A stretch of 64,000 bases of DNA, taken from assembly GCA_964558415.1 (NCBI GenBank), contig CAZLDI010000012.1, forward strand, positions 1 to 64,000, read 5' to 3'. The position numbers and the translations under genes were made by a program. Below the pieces are notes generated by a model. It searched no databases. It saw only the letters and a program-made list of their open reading frames with translations, and was not told the DNA's origin. Of this stretch, positions 8,441 to 18,314 are shown piece by piece; position 1 is the stretch's first letter; every line of letters starts with the position of its first letter. Source of the DNA: CAZLDI01 sp964558415 (GTDB taxonomy: Bacteria > Chloroflexota > Dehalococcoidia > SM23-28-2 > RBG-16-64-32).

Positions 8441-9388
8441 CTATCGCTCGGCTGCGAGTACGAGCAGGAACTCGTACACGAGGTTTGCGGCCAGCAGAGC
8501 TGTGATCTCCGACGTGTCGTACGGCGGAGCGACTTCGACGATATCGAAGCCGATCAGCGGAAGCCCGCGCAGTCCGCGCACCAGCTCGATAATCTCGCGG
8601 CTGGTGAGGCCGGCGACTTCAGGAGTGCCTGTTCCGGGAGCGAACGCCGGGTCTACGCAGTCGATATCCAGCGATACGTAGACGGGAAGGCTGGCGGTGC
8701 GTTGTATCTCTTCAATCGTCCGTTTGACGCCGACTCGCGCGAAGTCGTCGGCCGTGATCAGATGGAACCCGGCTGCTTTGGCCAGGCTGAGCGCGCTTAG
8801 GGAAAGGGATCCACGGATGCCCACCTGCACGGATGAGTTGGTGTCAATTAGCCCCTCTTCCGCCGCGATGTGGAATACGGTGCCGTGATGGATGGGCCTC
8901 TCGGGAACCGTCGGCGGCCAGCAGTCAGGGTGCGCGTCGAAGTGGACGAGGGATAGCGGTCCGTGCTTCGCGGCAGCCGCGCGCAGGACCGGCAGGCTGG
9001 TGGAGTGATCACCACCCAGCACCACCGGAAAGACGCTCTGCTCAAAGATGGGGGCTAGCTCTGATTCGATGTGCGCGACGGACTGCTCTATGTAGCCGGG
9101 GAACACCTCGACATCGCCGTAGTCCACCACCCGCAGCTTGTCGAACGGCGGCTCCAGCTTATCTGCGTCCCAGTGGTGGGGCCTGAGTTGACCGGAGGCA
9201 TCGCGAATGGCGCGCGGGCCGAAGCGCGCGCCGGTGCGATAGAGGACCGCCATATCCATGGGGACGCCAACGATGGCGGCGTCGGCGAGCGAGAGATCTC
9301 GGGTGGCCGGGCAGCGCGCGAAGGTGTAGGCGCCGGAGTAGCGGGGCCCGCGTTGCCAGTCCGCTGGAAGCAGCCGCCGGTCAGCCAT
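8441..9388 (-). CDS. speB: Agmatinase/arginase-family ureohydrolase
   Basis: A 315-residue ureohydrolase with the manganese motifs GGDHS, HFDAHPDCW and SLDIDCVDPAFAPGTGTPE. Length and motifs fit agmatinase (agmatine to putrescine plus urea), but formiminoglutamase or guanidinobutyrase activity cannot be excluded from sequence. The second motif ends in DCW instead of the usual DTY. The C26 hydrolase at 1508 could act in the same polyamine route; this link is inferred. Confidence 0.85.
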   Translation of the reverse strand: MADRRLLPADWQRGPRYSGAYTFARCPATRDLSLADAAIVGVPMDMAVLYRTGARFGPRAIRDASGQLRPHHWDADKLEPPFDKLRVVDYGDVEVFPGYIEQSVAHIESELAPIFEQSVFPVVLGGDHSTSLPVLRAAAAKHGPLSLVHFDAHPDCWPPTVPERPIHHGTVFHIAAEEGLIDTNSSVQVGIRGSLSLSALSLAKAAGFHLITADDFARVGVKRTIEEIQRTASLPVYVSLDIDCVDPAFAPGTGTPEVAGLTSREIIELVRGLRGLPLIGFDIVEVAPPYDTSEITALLAANLVYEFLLVLAAER

Positions 9389-9429
9389 CGCGCTATATCA
9401 CGAGTGGCGCGGAGCCGCGGGAGAGAAGT

Positions 9430-10266
9430 CTACTGCTCGTCGTCCATCTCGTCGCCGCCGGCGACGGCGTCGTCGTCCGTGGCGCCGAACCCGGTTGCAT
9501 CTTCGTCCGCGTCCTCCGCATCGGGGTGCCCCCAATCGTCGGAGTCTCCATCGTCAATGTAGGTGTCGTCGTCAGCATCGTGGCGGACGAGGCGGCTCTT
9601 AGTGTACGGGCGGAACGATTCGGTGACGGTGGGCGGGAAGGAAAGCTTGCCGGTCTGGGTCGCGTCCTGGAAAGTCTCCCGGATGAAGACGCGCACTTCA
9701 TTCTCGCCCATGGCGGAGATGGCGGCGACGTAGGTGTTGCCGCCGTCCATGAGCTTGATCAGGCGCTGCGCCAGCCTCGTCTCAACGTCTCCCATGTGCT
9801 CGCCTGAAAGGCTCTCGATCGCTAGGGACCTGTTCTGCCGCTGGAGGTTCACCTGATCACCAGCCGTCATGCGGGCCGCGACGGACATGTTTGGATTGAC
9901 GAGCACCGTCACGCCGGTCTTGCCCATCTCCTCGATGAACATCTGCGGGGACAGCTTCTGGCTCGCCGGACGCGGCGGAGCGGCTTCTCCGAGCGTGGCG
10001 AGCCGGGTGAGGTTCTTTCGCGCGATCGTGTTGAGCGAGTCTATCTCCAGCGCCCTCATGTAGGAGTCCCGCGCCTCGGCGTATTTTCCGAGCTCCGTCA
10101 TCGCCTTACCGAGCCGGTTGAAGGCATCGACATCTGTGGGGAAGGACTGGACAATGGTTCGGTTGATCTGTACAGCTTCCTGCCAACGTCCCTCCAGGGC
10201 TGCCTGGATGGCCGCCTCTGCCTGCTGCCTCTTTGCCTTTGTCCGATCCTCTGCCTGGTACACCAT
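9430..10266 (-). CDS. TPR protein with an acidic C-terminal tail
   Basis: Residues 15-95 contain two or three tetratricopeptide repeats (AFNRLGKAMTELGKYAEARD followed by SYMRALEIDSLN). The middle 130 residues are unrecognised. The last 50 residues are strongly acidic (Asp/Glu-rich, DDDTYIDDGDSDD). TPRs bind partner proteins; the partner is unknown. ATG at 10266 has GGGAG nearby, while TTG at 10269 would add one residue. Confidence 0.78.
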   Translation of the reverse strand: MVYQAEDRTKAKRQQAEAAIQAALEGRWQEAVQINRTIVQSFPTDVDAFNRLGKAMTELGKYAEARDSYMRALEIDSLNTIARKNLTRLATLGEAAPPRPASQKLSPQMFIEEMGKTGVTVLVNPNMSVAARMTAGDQVNLQRQNRSLAIESLSGEHMGDVETRLAQRLIKLMDGGNTYVAAISAMGENEVRVFIRETFQDATQTGKLSFPPTVTESFRPYTKSRLVRHDADDDTYIDDGDSDDWGHPDAEDADEDATGFGATDDDAVAGGDEMDDEQ

Positions 10267-10332
10267 CAATCATCCGCTCCCGATATCGCGCCGCATTCTA
10301 TCGTTGCGGCGTCTGCAACCGCAATACCTTTT

Positions 10333-10353
10333 TATCAGCACTATGTTGATAAC
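10333..10353. repeat. Short inverted repeat upstream of the TPR gene
   Basis: TTATCA and TGATAA are perfect inverted copies nine bases apart, about 70 bases upstream of the TPR gene. It may be an operator. The rest of 10270-10533 shows no gene. Confidence 0.3.
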
Positions 10354-10533
10354 GCCGCCGCGCGCTCCTTGGTTCCTCGCGCTGCTATGGTAAGACGCCA
10401 TTGCCCCCCTCCTGTTACCGTAATCTAACCATGCGCCGCCGGTAACCTCGCGGTGGAGCAAGCGTTGCGAATAGTGCGAGAACGACGTTGCGCGCGAAAG
10501 AGGAAAGGCTGCACTACTCAGCGGCGTGAAGGA

Positions 10534-10611
10534 TGGTCGGGGTGGGCGGATTTGAACCGCCGACCTCACGGTCCCGAACCGTGCGCTCTAGCCTGACTGA
10601 GCTACACCCCG
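10534..10611 (-). tRNA. tRNA-Pro (anticodon CGG)
   Basis: The complement strand folds as a tRNA: acceptor stem CGGGGTG/CACCCCG, anticodon stem CACGG/CCGTG around loop TTCGGGA, and T arm GGCGG-TTCAAAT-CCGCC. The anticodon CGG reads proline codon CCG. The 3' CCA is encoded. It lies just before the surface-polysaccharide locus. Confidence 0.95.
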
Positions 10612-10660
10612 ACGATGCACAGATACCATTCTACCCGATGACATATCGCCGTCGCAGAGA

Positions 10661-12070
10661 GTGCGGCGCCCCGGCCACGGTGCCGCACTCGTGAGCGTAG
10701 GACCCGGCGGCGCAGCCGGAGCTTCGCCAGTGTTCAGAGACGGCTTTCTCTCCAGTGTCAACGTCGTGTTCCTGTCCCAGATCGCGATCTACGGTCTGGC
10801 CTTCGGGCTGAGGATTGTGCTCGCGCAGGCACTGGGGGACGACGGTCTCGGCACGTACTCGCTATTCTTCGTCACTGTTCTGGTCGCCGGCGGGATCGCC
10901 AATCTCGGTGTCGGCCTGGGCAACGTGTACTTCCTGAACAAGGGGGAGCATGATTACTCGACGCTGCTATCTGGGACTCTCTTCGTACTCGCCGCGTCAA
11001 ATGTCGTCGCCTGGGCGCTGCTGGGCGCCTACGCGCTGATCGCGGGCCCGGACCTGTTCGTCTCCGGCGACGCCTACTGGCTCTACGGTGCCGCCTTGCC
11101 CGCGGCCGTGGGATACGTATTGCTCACCTCGTTCCTGCACGGAGGCAGCCGCTTCACGGCCCTGACTGTCGTCGCCGTCACGCAGGGCGTCAGCGGGTTC
11201 GCCGCGGCGGGTGCCCTCTATCTCTTCGACGAATTGAGCGTGTTTGCGGCGCTAGCCTGCTGGGCGGGGTCGTTCGCCCTCGCTGACGTGCTGGCGCTCG
11301 CCCTGGTGGGCGTGAGGAACATACAGTTCCGGTCACTGTTGCGACCCCGTTGGGATGTCTTAAAGGAGCAGATTCGCTATGGGATGCAGGGGCAGATAGC
11401 GAACCTGGCCGCGCTGTTCAACTATCGGCTGGACCAGTTCCTGGTCGCGGCGTTCGTCTCCCGCGCTGGAGTCGGGCACTATTCCGTGGCTGTAGGCCTG
11501 GGCGAGAGCGTCTGGTGGCTGTCCTCTTCTGTCGCCCTGGTGCTAATGCCGCGCCTCACGCGCATGGACCCGGAGCGGGCGGCGGAGATGACGCCCGTAG
11601 TCGCCCGCAATACGCTGCTTATCAGCACCGGCGCCTCTGTGGCCCTGAGCATTGTCTCCCCCATCGCCATTCGCCTCCTGTTTGGCCGAGAGTTCGACGC
11701 CGCCGTGTGGCCGATGGTCCTGCTGATGCCGGGCATCGTTGCCGCAAGCGCAACTCGCGTCCTCGGAAGCTATCTGTTCAGCCAGGGGCGCGTCATCTAC
11801 AACACGTACGCCACGTTCATTGCGCTCGGCGTCACGATAACGCTGGACATGGCGTTGATACCGTGGCTGGAAGTTGAGGGCGCGGCCATCGCGTCGTCCA
11901 TCGCCTACGTCTGCGCGCTGGCGGCCACGCTCTTCTGGTATGCGCGCGTCTCAGGAGGCAGCATACGCGAAGCCCTCCTGTTCCAGCCGGAGGACGTACG
12001 ACTCTACCGACGGGCGATCGAACGGCTGCTTCGTCGCGCGAAGAGCCGGGAAGACGACGCCGAGGCATAG
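10661..12070 (+). CDS. Oligosaccharide flippase (Wzx/MATE-like)
   Basis: A 469-residue protein with about 12-14 membrane segments of the polysaccharide flippase type, beginning with an FLSSVNVVFLSQIAIYGLAF helix. Such proteins move undecaprenyl-linked oligosaccharides across the membrane. The C-terminal 30 residues are basic and cytosolic. GTG at 10661 is taken as start; GTG at 10691 is also possible. It opens the polysaccharide locus and is divergent from the tRNA. Confidence 0.85.
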   Translation: MRRPGHGAALVSVGPGGAAGASPVFRDGFLSSVNVVFLSQIAIYGLAFGLRIVLAQALGDDGLGTYSLFFVTVLVAGGIANLGVGLGNVYFLNKGEHDYSTLLSGTLFVLAASNVVAWALLGAYALIAGPDLFVSGDAYWLYGAALPAAVGYVLLTSFLHGGSRFTALTVVAVTQGVSGFAAAGALYLFDELSVFAALACWAGSFALADVLALALVGVRNIQFRSLLRPRWDVLKEQIRYGMQGQIANLAALFNYRLDQFLVAAFVSRAGVGHYSVAVGLGESVWWLSSSVALVLMPRLTRMDPERAAEMTPVVARNTLLISTGASVALSIVSPIAIRLLFGREFDAAVWPMVLLMPGIVAASATRVLGSYLFSQGRVIYNTYATFIALGVTITLDMALIPWLEVEGAAIASSIAYVCALAATLFWYARVSGGSIREALLFQPEDVRLYRRAIERLLRRAKSREDDAEA

Positions 12071-12098
12071 CAGAGGCGACAGGGGTTCAGTTGGGTCC

Positions 12099-12860
12099 CT
12101 ACGGGGGCCGGCGCTCACGTACCGCCTCCACCGTCGCCAGGAGAGCGAACCGGGGTAGGCGCGTGATCTGGCGGCGGAAGCGGACGTTGGGCTGACGGAC
12201 AAGACGATAGAACCACTCCATGCCGATCCGGCGCACCAGCTCCGGCGCGCGCGGGACGGTGTCCGCGACGTAATCCACGGCGCCGCCCACACCCACCGCG
12301 ACGCACACTCCTATCTCGCCGAGCCGGGCGCGGTTCACATCGATCCAGAGTTCCTGGCGCGGCATCCCGAACGCCACGCACAAAACGGCCGGCGCGGCTT
12401 CTGCAATTAGTTCGTGCATTGTTTCGGTCTCCGCGACCGTCCAGTTCCCACGCCGGGGCGGCGAGTGGCCGGCAGCGCTCAGGCCCGGGTAGCGCCGTCG
12501 CAGTACTGACAGTGCAGCTTCTACGGAGTGGGCGGTCGCGCCGAGCAGGAACAGCGACTGATCGCATTCCCGGCACGCCCGCGCGAGATCATAGATCAGG
12601 TCAGCGCCGGTGATCCGCTCCAGCGCGCCACTTCCGCGCAGCCGTGCCGCCAGTACGACGCCCACGCCATCCGCAAGGCACAGCGACGACAGGTTGAGCA
12701 CTTCTCGGTACCAGGCGTTATCATGTGCCAGCACCAGGCATTCCGGATTCACCGTCGCTATCGTAAAGAGCTCACCCTCTGGCTCCGCTACCCGGCGCTC
12801 AATGAGCGCCAGAGCCTGTTGTCGGGTGAGGTTGTCGATTCGCACACCGAGGATCTGCAT
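12099..12860 (-). CDS. WecG/TagA/CpsF family glycosyltransferase
   Basis: A GT26-family protein of about 253 residues. It shows TVNPECLVLAHDN, LADGVGVVLAARLRG, the ITGADL segment, FLLGAT, and AFGMPRQELWI. Members add N-acetylmannosamine or a related sugar to a lipid-linked acceptor at the inner face of the membrane. ATG at 12860 is used; the adjacent TTG at 12863 is in frame. It begins four bases after the stop of the GT4 gene upstream. Confidence 0.9.
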   Translation of the reverse strand: MQILGVRIDNLTRQQALALIERRVAEPEGELFTIATVNPECLVLAHDNAWYREVLNLSSLCLADGVGVVLAARLRGSGALERITGADLIYDLARACRECDQSLFLLGATAHSVEAALSVLRRRYPGLSAAGHSPPRRGNWTVAETETMHELIAEAAPAVLCVAFGMPRQELWIDVNRARLGEIGVCVAVGVGGAVDYVADTVPRAPELVRRIGMEWFYRLVRQPNVRFRRQITRLPRFALLATVEAVRERRPP

Positions 12861-12866
12861 CAATTC

Positions 12867-14066
12867 TCACACAGGCGTCGCGGACGCTGAGAGCGCGTCT
12901 GCGAGCGCTCGGTAGGCTATCTCGGGCCGATATCGCTCCTGAATGAGACGGCGGCCGTTCTCGCTCAACTTTCGCCATAGCGCTTCGTCCGCGATCACGC
13001 GGGCCAGTGCCTCTGCTATCGCCCTGGGCCCAGAGGCGATGAGCAGATGCTCCCCATCGACCACGTCCAGTCCTGCCGCGCCGTCAGGGGTGCTAACAAC
13101 TGGCAGTCCCCGGGCCATCGCGTTCAGCACCTTGACCTTCGAGCCACCGCCGCCGCGGACCGGTTCGACGAAGACCCGAGCGCGCTGGTACAGGTCCTCG
13201 GCGTGCAGAACCGGAGTCACGATGTCGACCGAAGGTTCCGCGGCAGCCACGTTGAGCAGCCACCCCGGAGGACCGCTCCCCGCGACGATGAGCCTGGAGT
13301 CCCGCAGGAGCTCGCGGAACGGCGCGAAGTCCCGCAGTAGCGCCCGCAGTCCCTCCAGGTTCGGCTGCCAGCTCAGCGTGCCCAGATAGAGCACGTTCTG
13401 CGGCGAGTCGGCGTAACTCAGTGGCGGCGCGACCAGGAGGCGCGGGTCCGGGACGTTCGGCAACAGCGATAGCCTGCCCGCGGGCGCGCCCAGCGCGATG
13501 AGCGCCTCGCGGTCGGCGTCGCCGACGACAAACACGTAGTCGAAGCGGTCCGCAATCTGCCGCTCATAAGCTGCCACACGCCGCGCTTCCAAACGCGCGG
13601 CAAAACGGCGAACGGGGTTCGCGTCCAATTCCGCCTGACGGCGCCAGATTACGTGCTCGGCGTTGTGCAGGTGGAGCACCGTCTTGCCGTTGAAATCGGT
13701 TGGCAGATACTGTGCCATCAGCCAATGGTCGCTGAATACGGCGTCGAACCGGCCACTTCTGAGCCGGTCGGAGACTAGATTCGCCATCAGCAAGCTCTGG
13801 TTCCGGTAGACGCCAAGCGGGACCCCCGCCGCGTAGCTGCGGATCAGGTTGGCGAAGCTGCGCCGGCGGTTCAGGGATACGCACTCCAGTTTGCCCTCAA
13901 ATGAGCGGGCGTACGCTTCCTGCTCCTCCGAAAAAGGCGCGGCATTGAAGCACACCGGGTGCACGTCGTATTGGGTGCGCAAGAACTCCAGCACAGTCCA
14001 GGTCTTGATGGCGCCGCCGCTGGACGGCGGATATGGAAAGATCGGAGTGAGGAAAAGGACTCGCAC
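12867..14066 (-). CDS. GT4-type glycosyltransferase
   Basis: A 399-residue GT-B fold protein. The N-terminus has the glycine-rich loop FPYPPSSGGAIKTW and the second domain has VLYLGTLSWQPNLEGL and EPVRGGGGSKVKVLNAMARG. This pattern is like sugar transferases that build exopolysaccharide chains from nucleotide sugars. The start is GTG. It sits between the GT26 and ligase-like genes on the same strand. Confidence 0.88.
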   Translation of the reverse strand: MRVLFLTPIFPYPPSSGGAIKTWTVLEFLRTQYDVHPVCFNAAPFSEEQEAYARSFEGKLECVSLNRRRSFANLIRSYAAGVPLGVYRNQSLLMANLVSDRLRSGRFDAVFSDHWLMAQYLPTDFNGKTVLHLHNAEHVIWRRQAELDANPVRRFAARLEARRVAAYERQIADRFDYVFVVGDADREALIALGAPAGRLSLLPNVPDPRLLVAPPLSYADSPQNVLYLGTLSWQPNLEGLRALLRDFAPFRELLRDSRLIVAGSGPPGWLLNVAAAEPSVDIVTPVLHAEDLYQRARVFVEPVRGGGGSKVKVLNAMARGLPVVSTPDGAAGLDVVDGEHLLIASGPRAIAEALARVIADEALWRKLSENGRRLIQERYRPEIAYRALADALSASATPV

Positions 14067-14074
14067 CGCGTTCG

Positions 14075-15832
14075 TCAGGCCTGACCGTTGGGCCCCGGCC
14101 CAGATGCCTGTTGATCAGCCGGCTCGTTGACTCTGCCCGTCGAGATCGCGAGAGCCCAGCCCGCAAAGAGGAAGTAGAACGCATTGCCCAGCAGACCGGA
14201 GGCTGATTCGGTGACAAACGACACGAGGAAGAGCCCTGCCACGCCTCCTGCGAGGGCCAGGCAGACCAGCGATCCCCTCGCTCGCGGCCTGCGCCAATAG
14301 ACGGCCAGCAGGCTTCCCGGAATCGCAAGGAAGAACGCGCTGAACGCCAGCAGGCCCGGCACACCGAGCTGCGCAGCGACCGCGCCGACTGTGCTCTCGC
14401 CGCCCACCTCCGGCGACCGGCTCCAGTTGCCGGCGGCGCCAAGCCCCAGCCCCAGCGGATCGTCCAGCATCTGCTCCAGCCCGCTCGTGAGTCCCTTGAA
14501 GTGGGTCGACGCCCCCGCGGCCGTGCTGCCGGGCGGATGCTCGCCTATCTCAGGCAAAGGTGCGTCGCCGTCCGGCGAGGGCGGCGCCCCGGGAGCATTC
14601 GGGGCTGCCGGCTCATCACCCAGTCCGGAGACCGCCCTCGTGGAGAGCACGCTGCGAATGTCTTCGCGTGCCGGTGGATTGTCCAGAGTCGTTATGGCTA
14701 CACCCAGCCCCATCGCGCTGATCACCCCCGCCGTCAGCAGCAACTTGGCTGCGCTTCCGCTCACCGCTCGGTTCCGGGCAACCGTCGCAAGAAGAAATAT
14801 CCCGGCGCCCGCAATCACCGTGACCATTGCGGCCCGGCTCAGCGTGGCGACGACAGCCACCGCGATCACAACGGCGGTGGCCCAGGTGATCCGCTTCCTG
14901 AGGATCGTCCCATCCGGAGCAAGCATCGCGAGCAGCAGGGCAAGCGCCAGGAAGCTACCAAGCGTCGTCGGCTCAAGGTAGCTGGACACGAGGCGCCGGA
15001 CCGGCACTTCCAGCGGCAGCGATATGAAAACGCCGTCCGGGACGCCACGGTACAACACCGTCCAGCCCTCAGGGAGAAGACCGGACTCTATCTGTTTCGA
15101 GTAAAACGTACCCGCTTCCACTGTCTCTGACCAGAATGAAACACCGAAGGCAAAGCGCTCGACCAGTCCAAAAACCGCCACGGCCGAAGCAACGAGTACG
15201 AGCACGCGTAGCGAATCGTCAAACTGATCGCGCCTCGGCACCAGCGCGCGCCCCGCCAGGTAGATCAACGCGGGCGCCGCGAAGCGTCGCAGATATGTAA
15301 GCTCGGGAGTAGACGTACCGGGCGACGACACAAAATGCAGCGCCAGCAGACCGAGCAGCGCGAGCGCCGCCAGGTCCGCGGGCAGCAGCGCCGGCAGCGC
15401 CCGCTCACGCCGGCGCAGGCCCAACGCAAGCGTCAGGCCAGCAGCTGCCAGCAACGCCAGATAGAAACCTTCCTTGTAGGTCAGAAGCAGCCTGACGACG
15501 TCCGCGGAGACATGCGGGGCGAGGAGGGCGATCACCAGCCGCTGGAGGGCAAACCACAGTACGATAACGCCCACCATCATCACGGGCCGCCGCCACGTCA
15601 CCACTGCGAAGGCGAAGAGCGCGGTCAAGTCCAGAACAAGAGCCAGCCAGAAGATCGCGGAGACCTCCTGCACCGCCAACGCGACAGCCAGAACCGGCCC
15701 AACGAGCACCGCCGTCGCCAATGGCACACCGATCGCCAGCGGGAACCTGGGGACGGTCGGCTCGCGGGCGAGCCAGCCGTCCAATCGCGACAGCGCCCGC
15801 AGCGGCTGGGAGGCGAGGACATCAGCGCGCAA
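14075..15832 (-). CDS. O-antigen ligase/polymerase-like membrane protein
   Basis: A 585-residue protein with roughly 12 membrane helices and one large extracytoplasmic loop (about residues 390-450, rich in Pro, Gly and Ala), followed by the LGLGAAGNW motif region. This is the Wzy/WaaL layout. It would polymerise or ligate lipid-linked repeat units outside the membrane. The start is a TTG at 15832, uncertain. It is eight bases upstream of the GT4 gene. Confidence 0.8.
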   Translation of the reverse strand: MRADVLASQPLRALSRLDGWLAREPTVPRFPLAIGVPLATAVLVGPVLAVALAVQEVSAIFWLALVLDLTALFAFAVVTWRRPVMMVGVIVLWFALQRLVIALLAPHVSADVVRLLLTYKEGFYLALLAAAGLTLALGLRRRERALPALLPADLAALALLGLLALHFVSSPGTSTPELTYLRRFAAPALIYLAGRALVPRRDQFDDSLRVLVLVASAVAVFGLVERFAFGVSFWSETVEAGTFYSKQIESGLLPEGWTVLYRGVPDGVFISLPLEVPVRRLVSSYLEPTTLGSFLALALLLAMLAPDGTILRKRITWATAVVIAVAVVATLSRAAMVTVIAGAGIFLLATVARNRAVSGSAAKLLLTAGVISAMGLGVAITTLDNPPAREDIRSVLSTRAVSGLGDEPAAPNAPGAPPSPDGDAPLPEIGEHPPGSTAAGASTHFKGLTSGLEQMLDDPLGLGLGAAGNWSRSPEVGGESTVGAVAAQLGVPGLLAFSAFFLAIPGSLLAVYWRRPRARGSLVCLALAGGVAGLFLVSFVTESASGLLGNAFYFLFAGWALAISTGRVNEPADQQASGPGPNGQA

Positions 15833-15897
15833 TATCGGGAGGCCTCATCATTCGCTCAACGCCATTGTAAACGCGGGCGAACGGAGCGTGATGCTCT

Positions 15898-16614
15898 TTA
15901 TCGAGCGCCCTTTTTGCTGATAACGAGCGCTACGGTCTTGGCCAGGATCGCCAGGTCGCGAGAGATCGGGTGATGGCGCACGTAGTCCAGGTCGTAGCGG
16001 ATCTTGTCGAAGTGCGTAATGTCGGAGCGCCCGTTCACCTGCGCCAGGCCGGTCATACCCGGCTTAACCTTGTGTCGCTGGTGAAAGTGCTCCGGCCAGC
16101 TGTCCACGATCTCCGGAATATCCGGTCTTGGGCCCACCAGGCTCATGTCTCCCCTGATGACGTTCAGCAGCTGCGGCAACTCGTCTACCGTCGTCTTGCG
16201 CAGTACGGCGCCCACCGCGGTGATGCGTGGGTCTCGTTCAGTAGGGCTGAGCAACGTCTCCTTGAGATCCCCTGTCGGGATGCGGCCGAAATCGGTGTCC
16301 TCCGAACCCTCGACCATCGACCGGAATTTGTAGAAGTCGAACGCCTTCCCATCCAGCCCAACACGTTTGTGGGCGATCAGCGCGGGACCCGGAGAGTCCC
16401 TCTTGATCAGCCAGATCGCCAGGACACAGACGGGCCAGAGCACGCTCAGCAGTAATGTGGATACGAGAACGTCCAGCAGGCGCTTGGAAGTCGGCGTCGC
16501 GTACGAGGTTATGACGCCTCGCATCTCCTTCTCGCTCACGGCGGGGGTGTCCTGACCGCGCCGGCCATTCAGCGCGGGGCGGGGCGCGGCTTCGTCTCGC
16601 ACGTTCAGGGTCAT
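15898..16614 (-). CDS. Polyprenyl-phosphate sugar-1-phosphate transferase (WcaJ/WbaP type)
   Basis: A 238-residue protein with one N-terminal membrane segment (about residues 45-68) and the conserved catalytic domain: KRVGLDGKAFDFYKFRSM, DELPQLLNVIRGDMSLVGPR, and KPGMTGLAQVNGR. It starts polysaccharide synthesis by linking the first sugar phosphate to undecaprenyl phosphate. The first 30 residues are polar and not family-like, so Met32 is an alternative start. Confidence 0.92.
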   Translation of the reverse strand: MTLNVRDEAAPRPALNGRRGQDTPAVSEKEMRGVITSYATPTSKRLLDVLVSTLLLSVLWPVCVLAIWLIKRDSPGPALIAHKRVGLDGKAFDFYKFRSMVEGSEDTDFGRIPTGDLKETLLSPTERDPRITAVGAVLRKTTVDELPQLLNVIRGDMSLVGPRPDIPEIVDSWPEHFHQRHKVKPGMTGLAQVNGRSDITHFDKIRYDLDYVRHHPISRDLAILAKTVALVISKKGAR

Positions 16615-16752
16615 ATCAAACTATCGTCTCCGCTCTTCGCTAAAACGCCCGCGAAAGCGCGTCGGTTACGCTCCCGGCCCGGCAGCAGCAGAGGACTATC
16701 TGACCTTGTAGCACACCCGCGAGGAAAGTAGCAAGGAAGCCGGCGGCGTTCG

Positions 16753-18147
16753 TCACACCGTGTTGAGGGCAACACCGCAACGGACCGCGATCAGTTCCAA
16801 TCTCTCTCGCATCTGTCCTTCAATCACATCCGGATGAAACAAGCGCCGTATGTCGTCCCGCGCTCGCTGGCCCACCTTCCGCGCCCCCGCTTGGTCCTCA
16901 TAGACACGGCGCATCAGCCGGGCGGCGTGCTCCACGTCGGGCTCGGCCCATTGTTCGCCCTGACTGTACGGCCCATAGTCCCGCTCTATGCGCACCAGTT
17001 CGTGGCGCACCAGGTAGCTGTTCTCATCGGTCATGAAGTCCATATTCCCGCCGTAAGAGGTTGCGATGACCGGCTTGCCCACACGCATCGCCTCCGCAGG
17101 GGTCAGTCCGAATCCTTCAGATCGGTGCAGCGAGATATAGCAATCACAGAGTTCGTACAAACGATTGACCTGCTCCCGGCTCATGACACGATTCACGAGT
17201 GCCACCCCGGGACCAGAGGCGGCACGCAGCACCATCATCGTCTCGGTGTCCGCGTGCGCCGACTTGATCAAGAGAGCCGCTTCACCCTCCACGGGAAATG
17301 CCTTCTTGAAAGCCTCGATCAGTCCAAGGGGGTTCTTGCGCTCCATGACGCTGTGAAAATCGAAAATGAACGTGAACAGGAAGGCCTTCTCTGGCACGCG
17401 TAAATCGGATCGTTGCATGGTGCTGTCAACGACCGGCTCCGGCTCCATCGCGAACGACATACGCGTCACCGGAACAGGGGACACCCCGCGTAGCGCTTCA
17501 ACGATGAAGCCGGAGCCCGCCCATATCTCGTCGTAATAACGGAAGCGCGACAGCCATTGGCTCGGAAAGCTGGGTAGTTCCCAGTTCCAAACGCCGATAT
17601 TGTAGCGGCCGCGGAAGTACGCGTCCCCCTTATCCCAGGCGAAATTAGCGGCCTGGTCGGGGTTCACATACACAAGGTTGATGGCGTAAGGGTTGTCCTG
17701 GGACAGCCGACCGTGCTCCAGGTCTCGCCGTCCGGAGCTTGGCCCAATCACATTGTTCAACGCGCATGGCACGCCGGCGTGCGCCAGCAATCTCGCCGCC
17801 TCTCGCGCGGTTTCCCCGGTGCCTGTGGGAGAGTCGAAGTAACCGGCAATGTTCACACCGAACAGCCGGTCGCCTACGGACGCGGAACTGCTTCCTCCGG
17901 AGGGACGGTTATTGCCGAATAGATACGCAGCGCCGGACGATACTCGTCTGCTTAGCGGGGCCTCCCAACCTGCGTCGGGCGGTCGCGTTTGCACCGCGAC
18001 ATCCCGCATTCGCTGGAGTTTCCGCCAGAGAAACGGCACCCGCCGGACCGTCGCCTTCAAGAAAGGCTTCCCGATCGGCAGAAGGAGATAGACTACCGCC
18101 AGCAGCGGCCTCGGTAGCGGGCGATCATTCGTTTGTCGTGGAGTCAT
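16753..18147 (-). CDS. GT4-type glycosyltransferase with a 70-residue N-terminal extension
   Basis: The 464-residue protein has a basic, membrane-associating N-terminus, then a GT-B enzyme: FGVNIAGYFDSPTGTGETAR near residue 90, ERKNPLGLIEAFKKAF, and the E-x7-E site in SEGFGLTPAEAMRVGKPVI. It is divergent from the Wzm gene; the 167-base gap 18148-18314 should hold promoters for both, but none is clear. Confidence 0.87.
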   Translation of the reverse strand: MTPRQTNDRPLPRPLLAVVYLLLPIGKPFLKATVRRVPFLWRKLQRMRDVAVQTRPPDAGWEAPLSRRVSSGAAYLFGNNRPSGGSSSASVGDRLFGVNIAGYFDSPTGTGETAREAARLLAHAGVPCALNNVIGPSSGRRDLEHGRLSQDNPYAINLVYVNPDQAANFAWDKGDAYFRGRYNIGVWNWELPSFPSQWLSRFRYYDEIWAGSGFIVEALRGVSPVPVTRMSFAMEPEPVVDSTMQRSDLRVPEKAFLFTFIFDFHSVMERKNPLGLIEAFKKAFPVEGEAALLIKSAHADTETMMVLRAASGPGVALVNRVMSREQVNRLYELCDCYISLHRSEGFGLTPAEAMRVGKPVIATSYGGNMDFMTDENSYLVRHELVRIERDYGPYSQGEQWAEPDVEHAARLMRRVYEDQAGARKVGQRARDDIRRLFHPDVIEGQMRERLELIAVRCGVALNTV

Positions 18148-18314
18148 CGCTGGCAGTCAGGTTATCCCCGCCGGGTCGCGCCCGGCAAGCGATCCGCCCG
18201 GGGCCGCAGCTCGGTTGCGACAGCCCCAAGTTGACCGATAACATGGGGTAACATGGGTGCAACGCCCGCGCCGGTTCACGCGTTAGTCCTAGTGAAGCTA
18301 TCTCCCCGACGCCC

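Noticed and set aside
7521..8681. A 386-codon plus-strand open frame
   Set aside because: Antisense to the ABC ATPase and the end of the ureohydrolase gene; no family features.
10270..10533. A small gene upstream of the TPR gene
   Set aside because: Short frames here lack ribosome sites and sensible composition; only an inverted repeat and the tRNA are supported.
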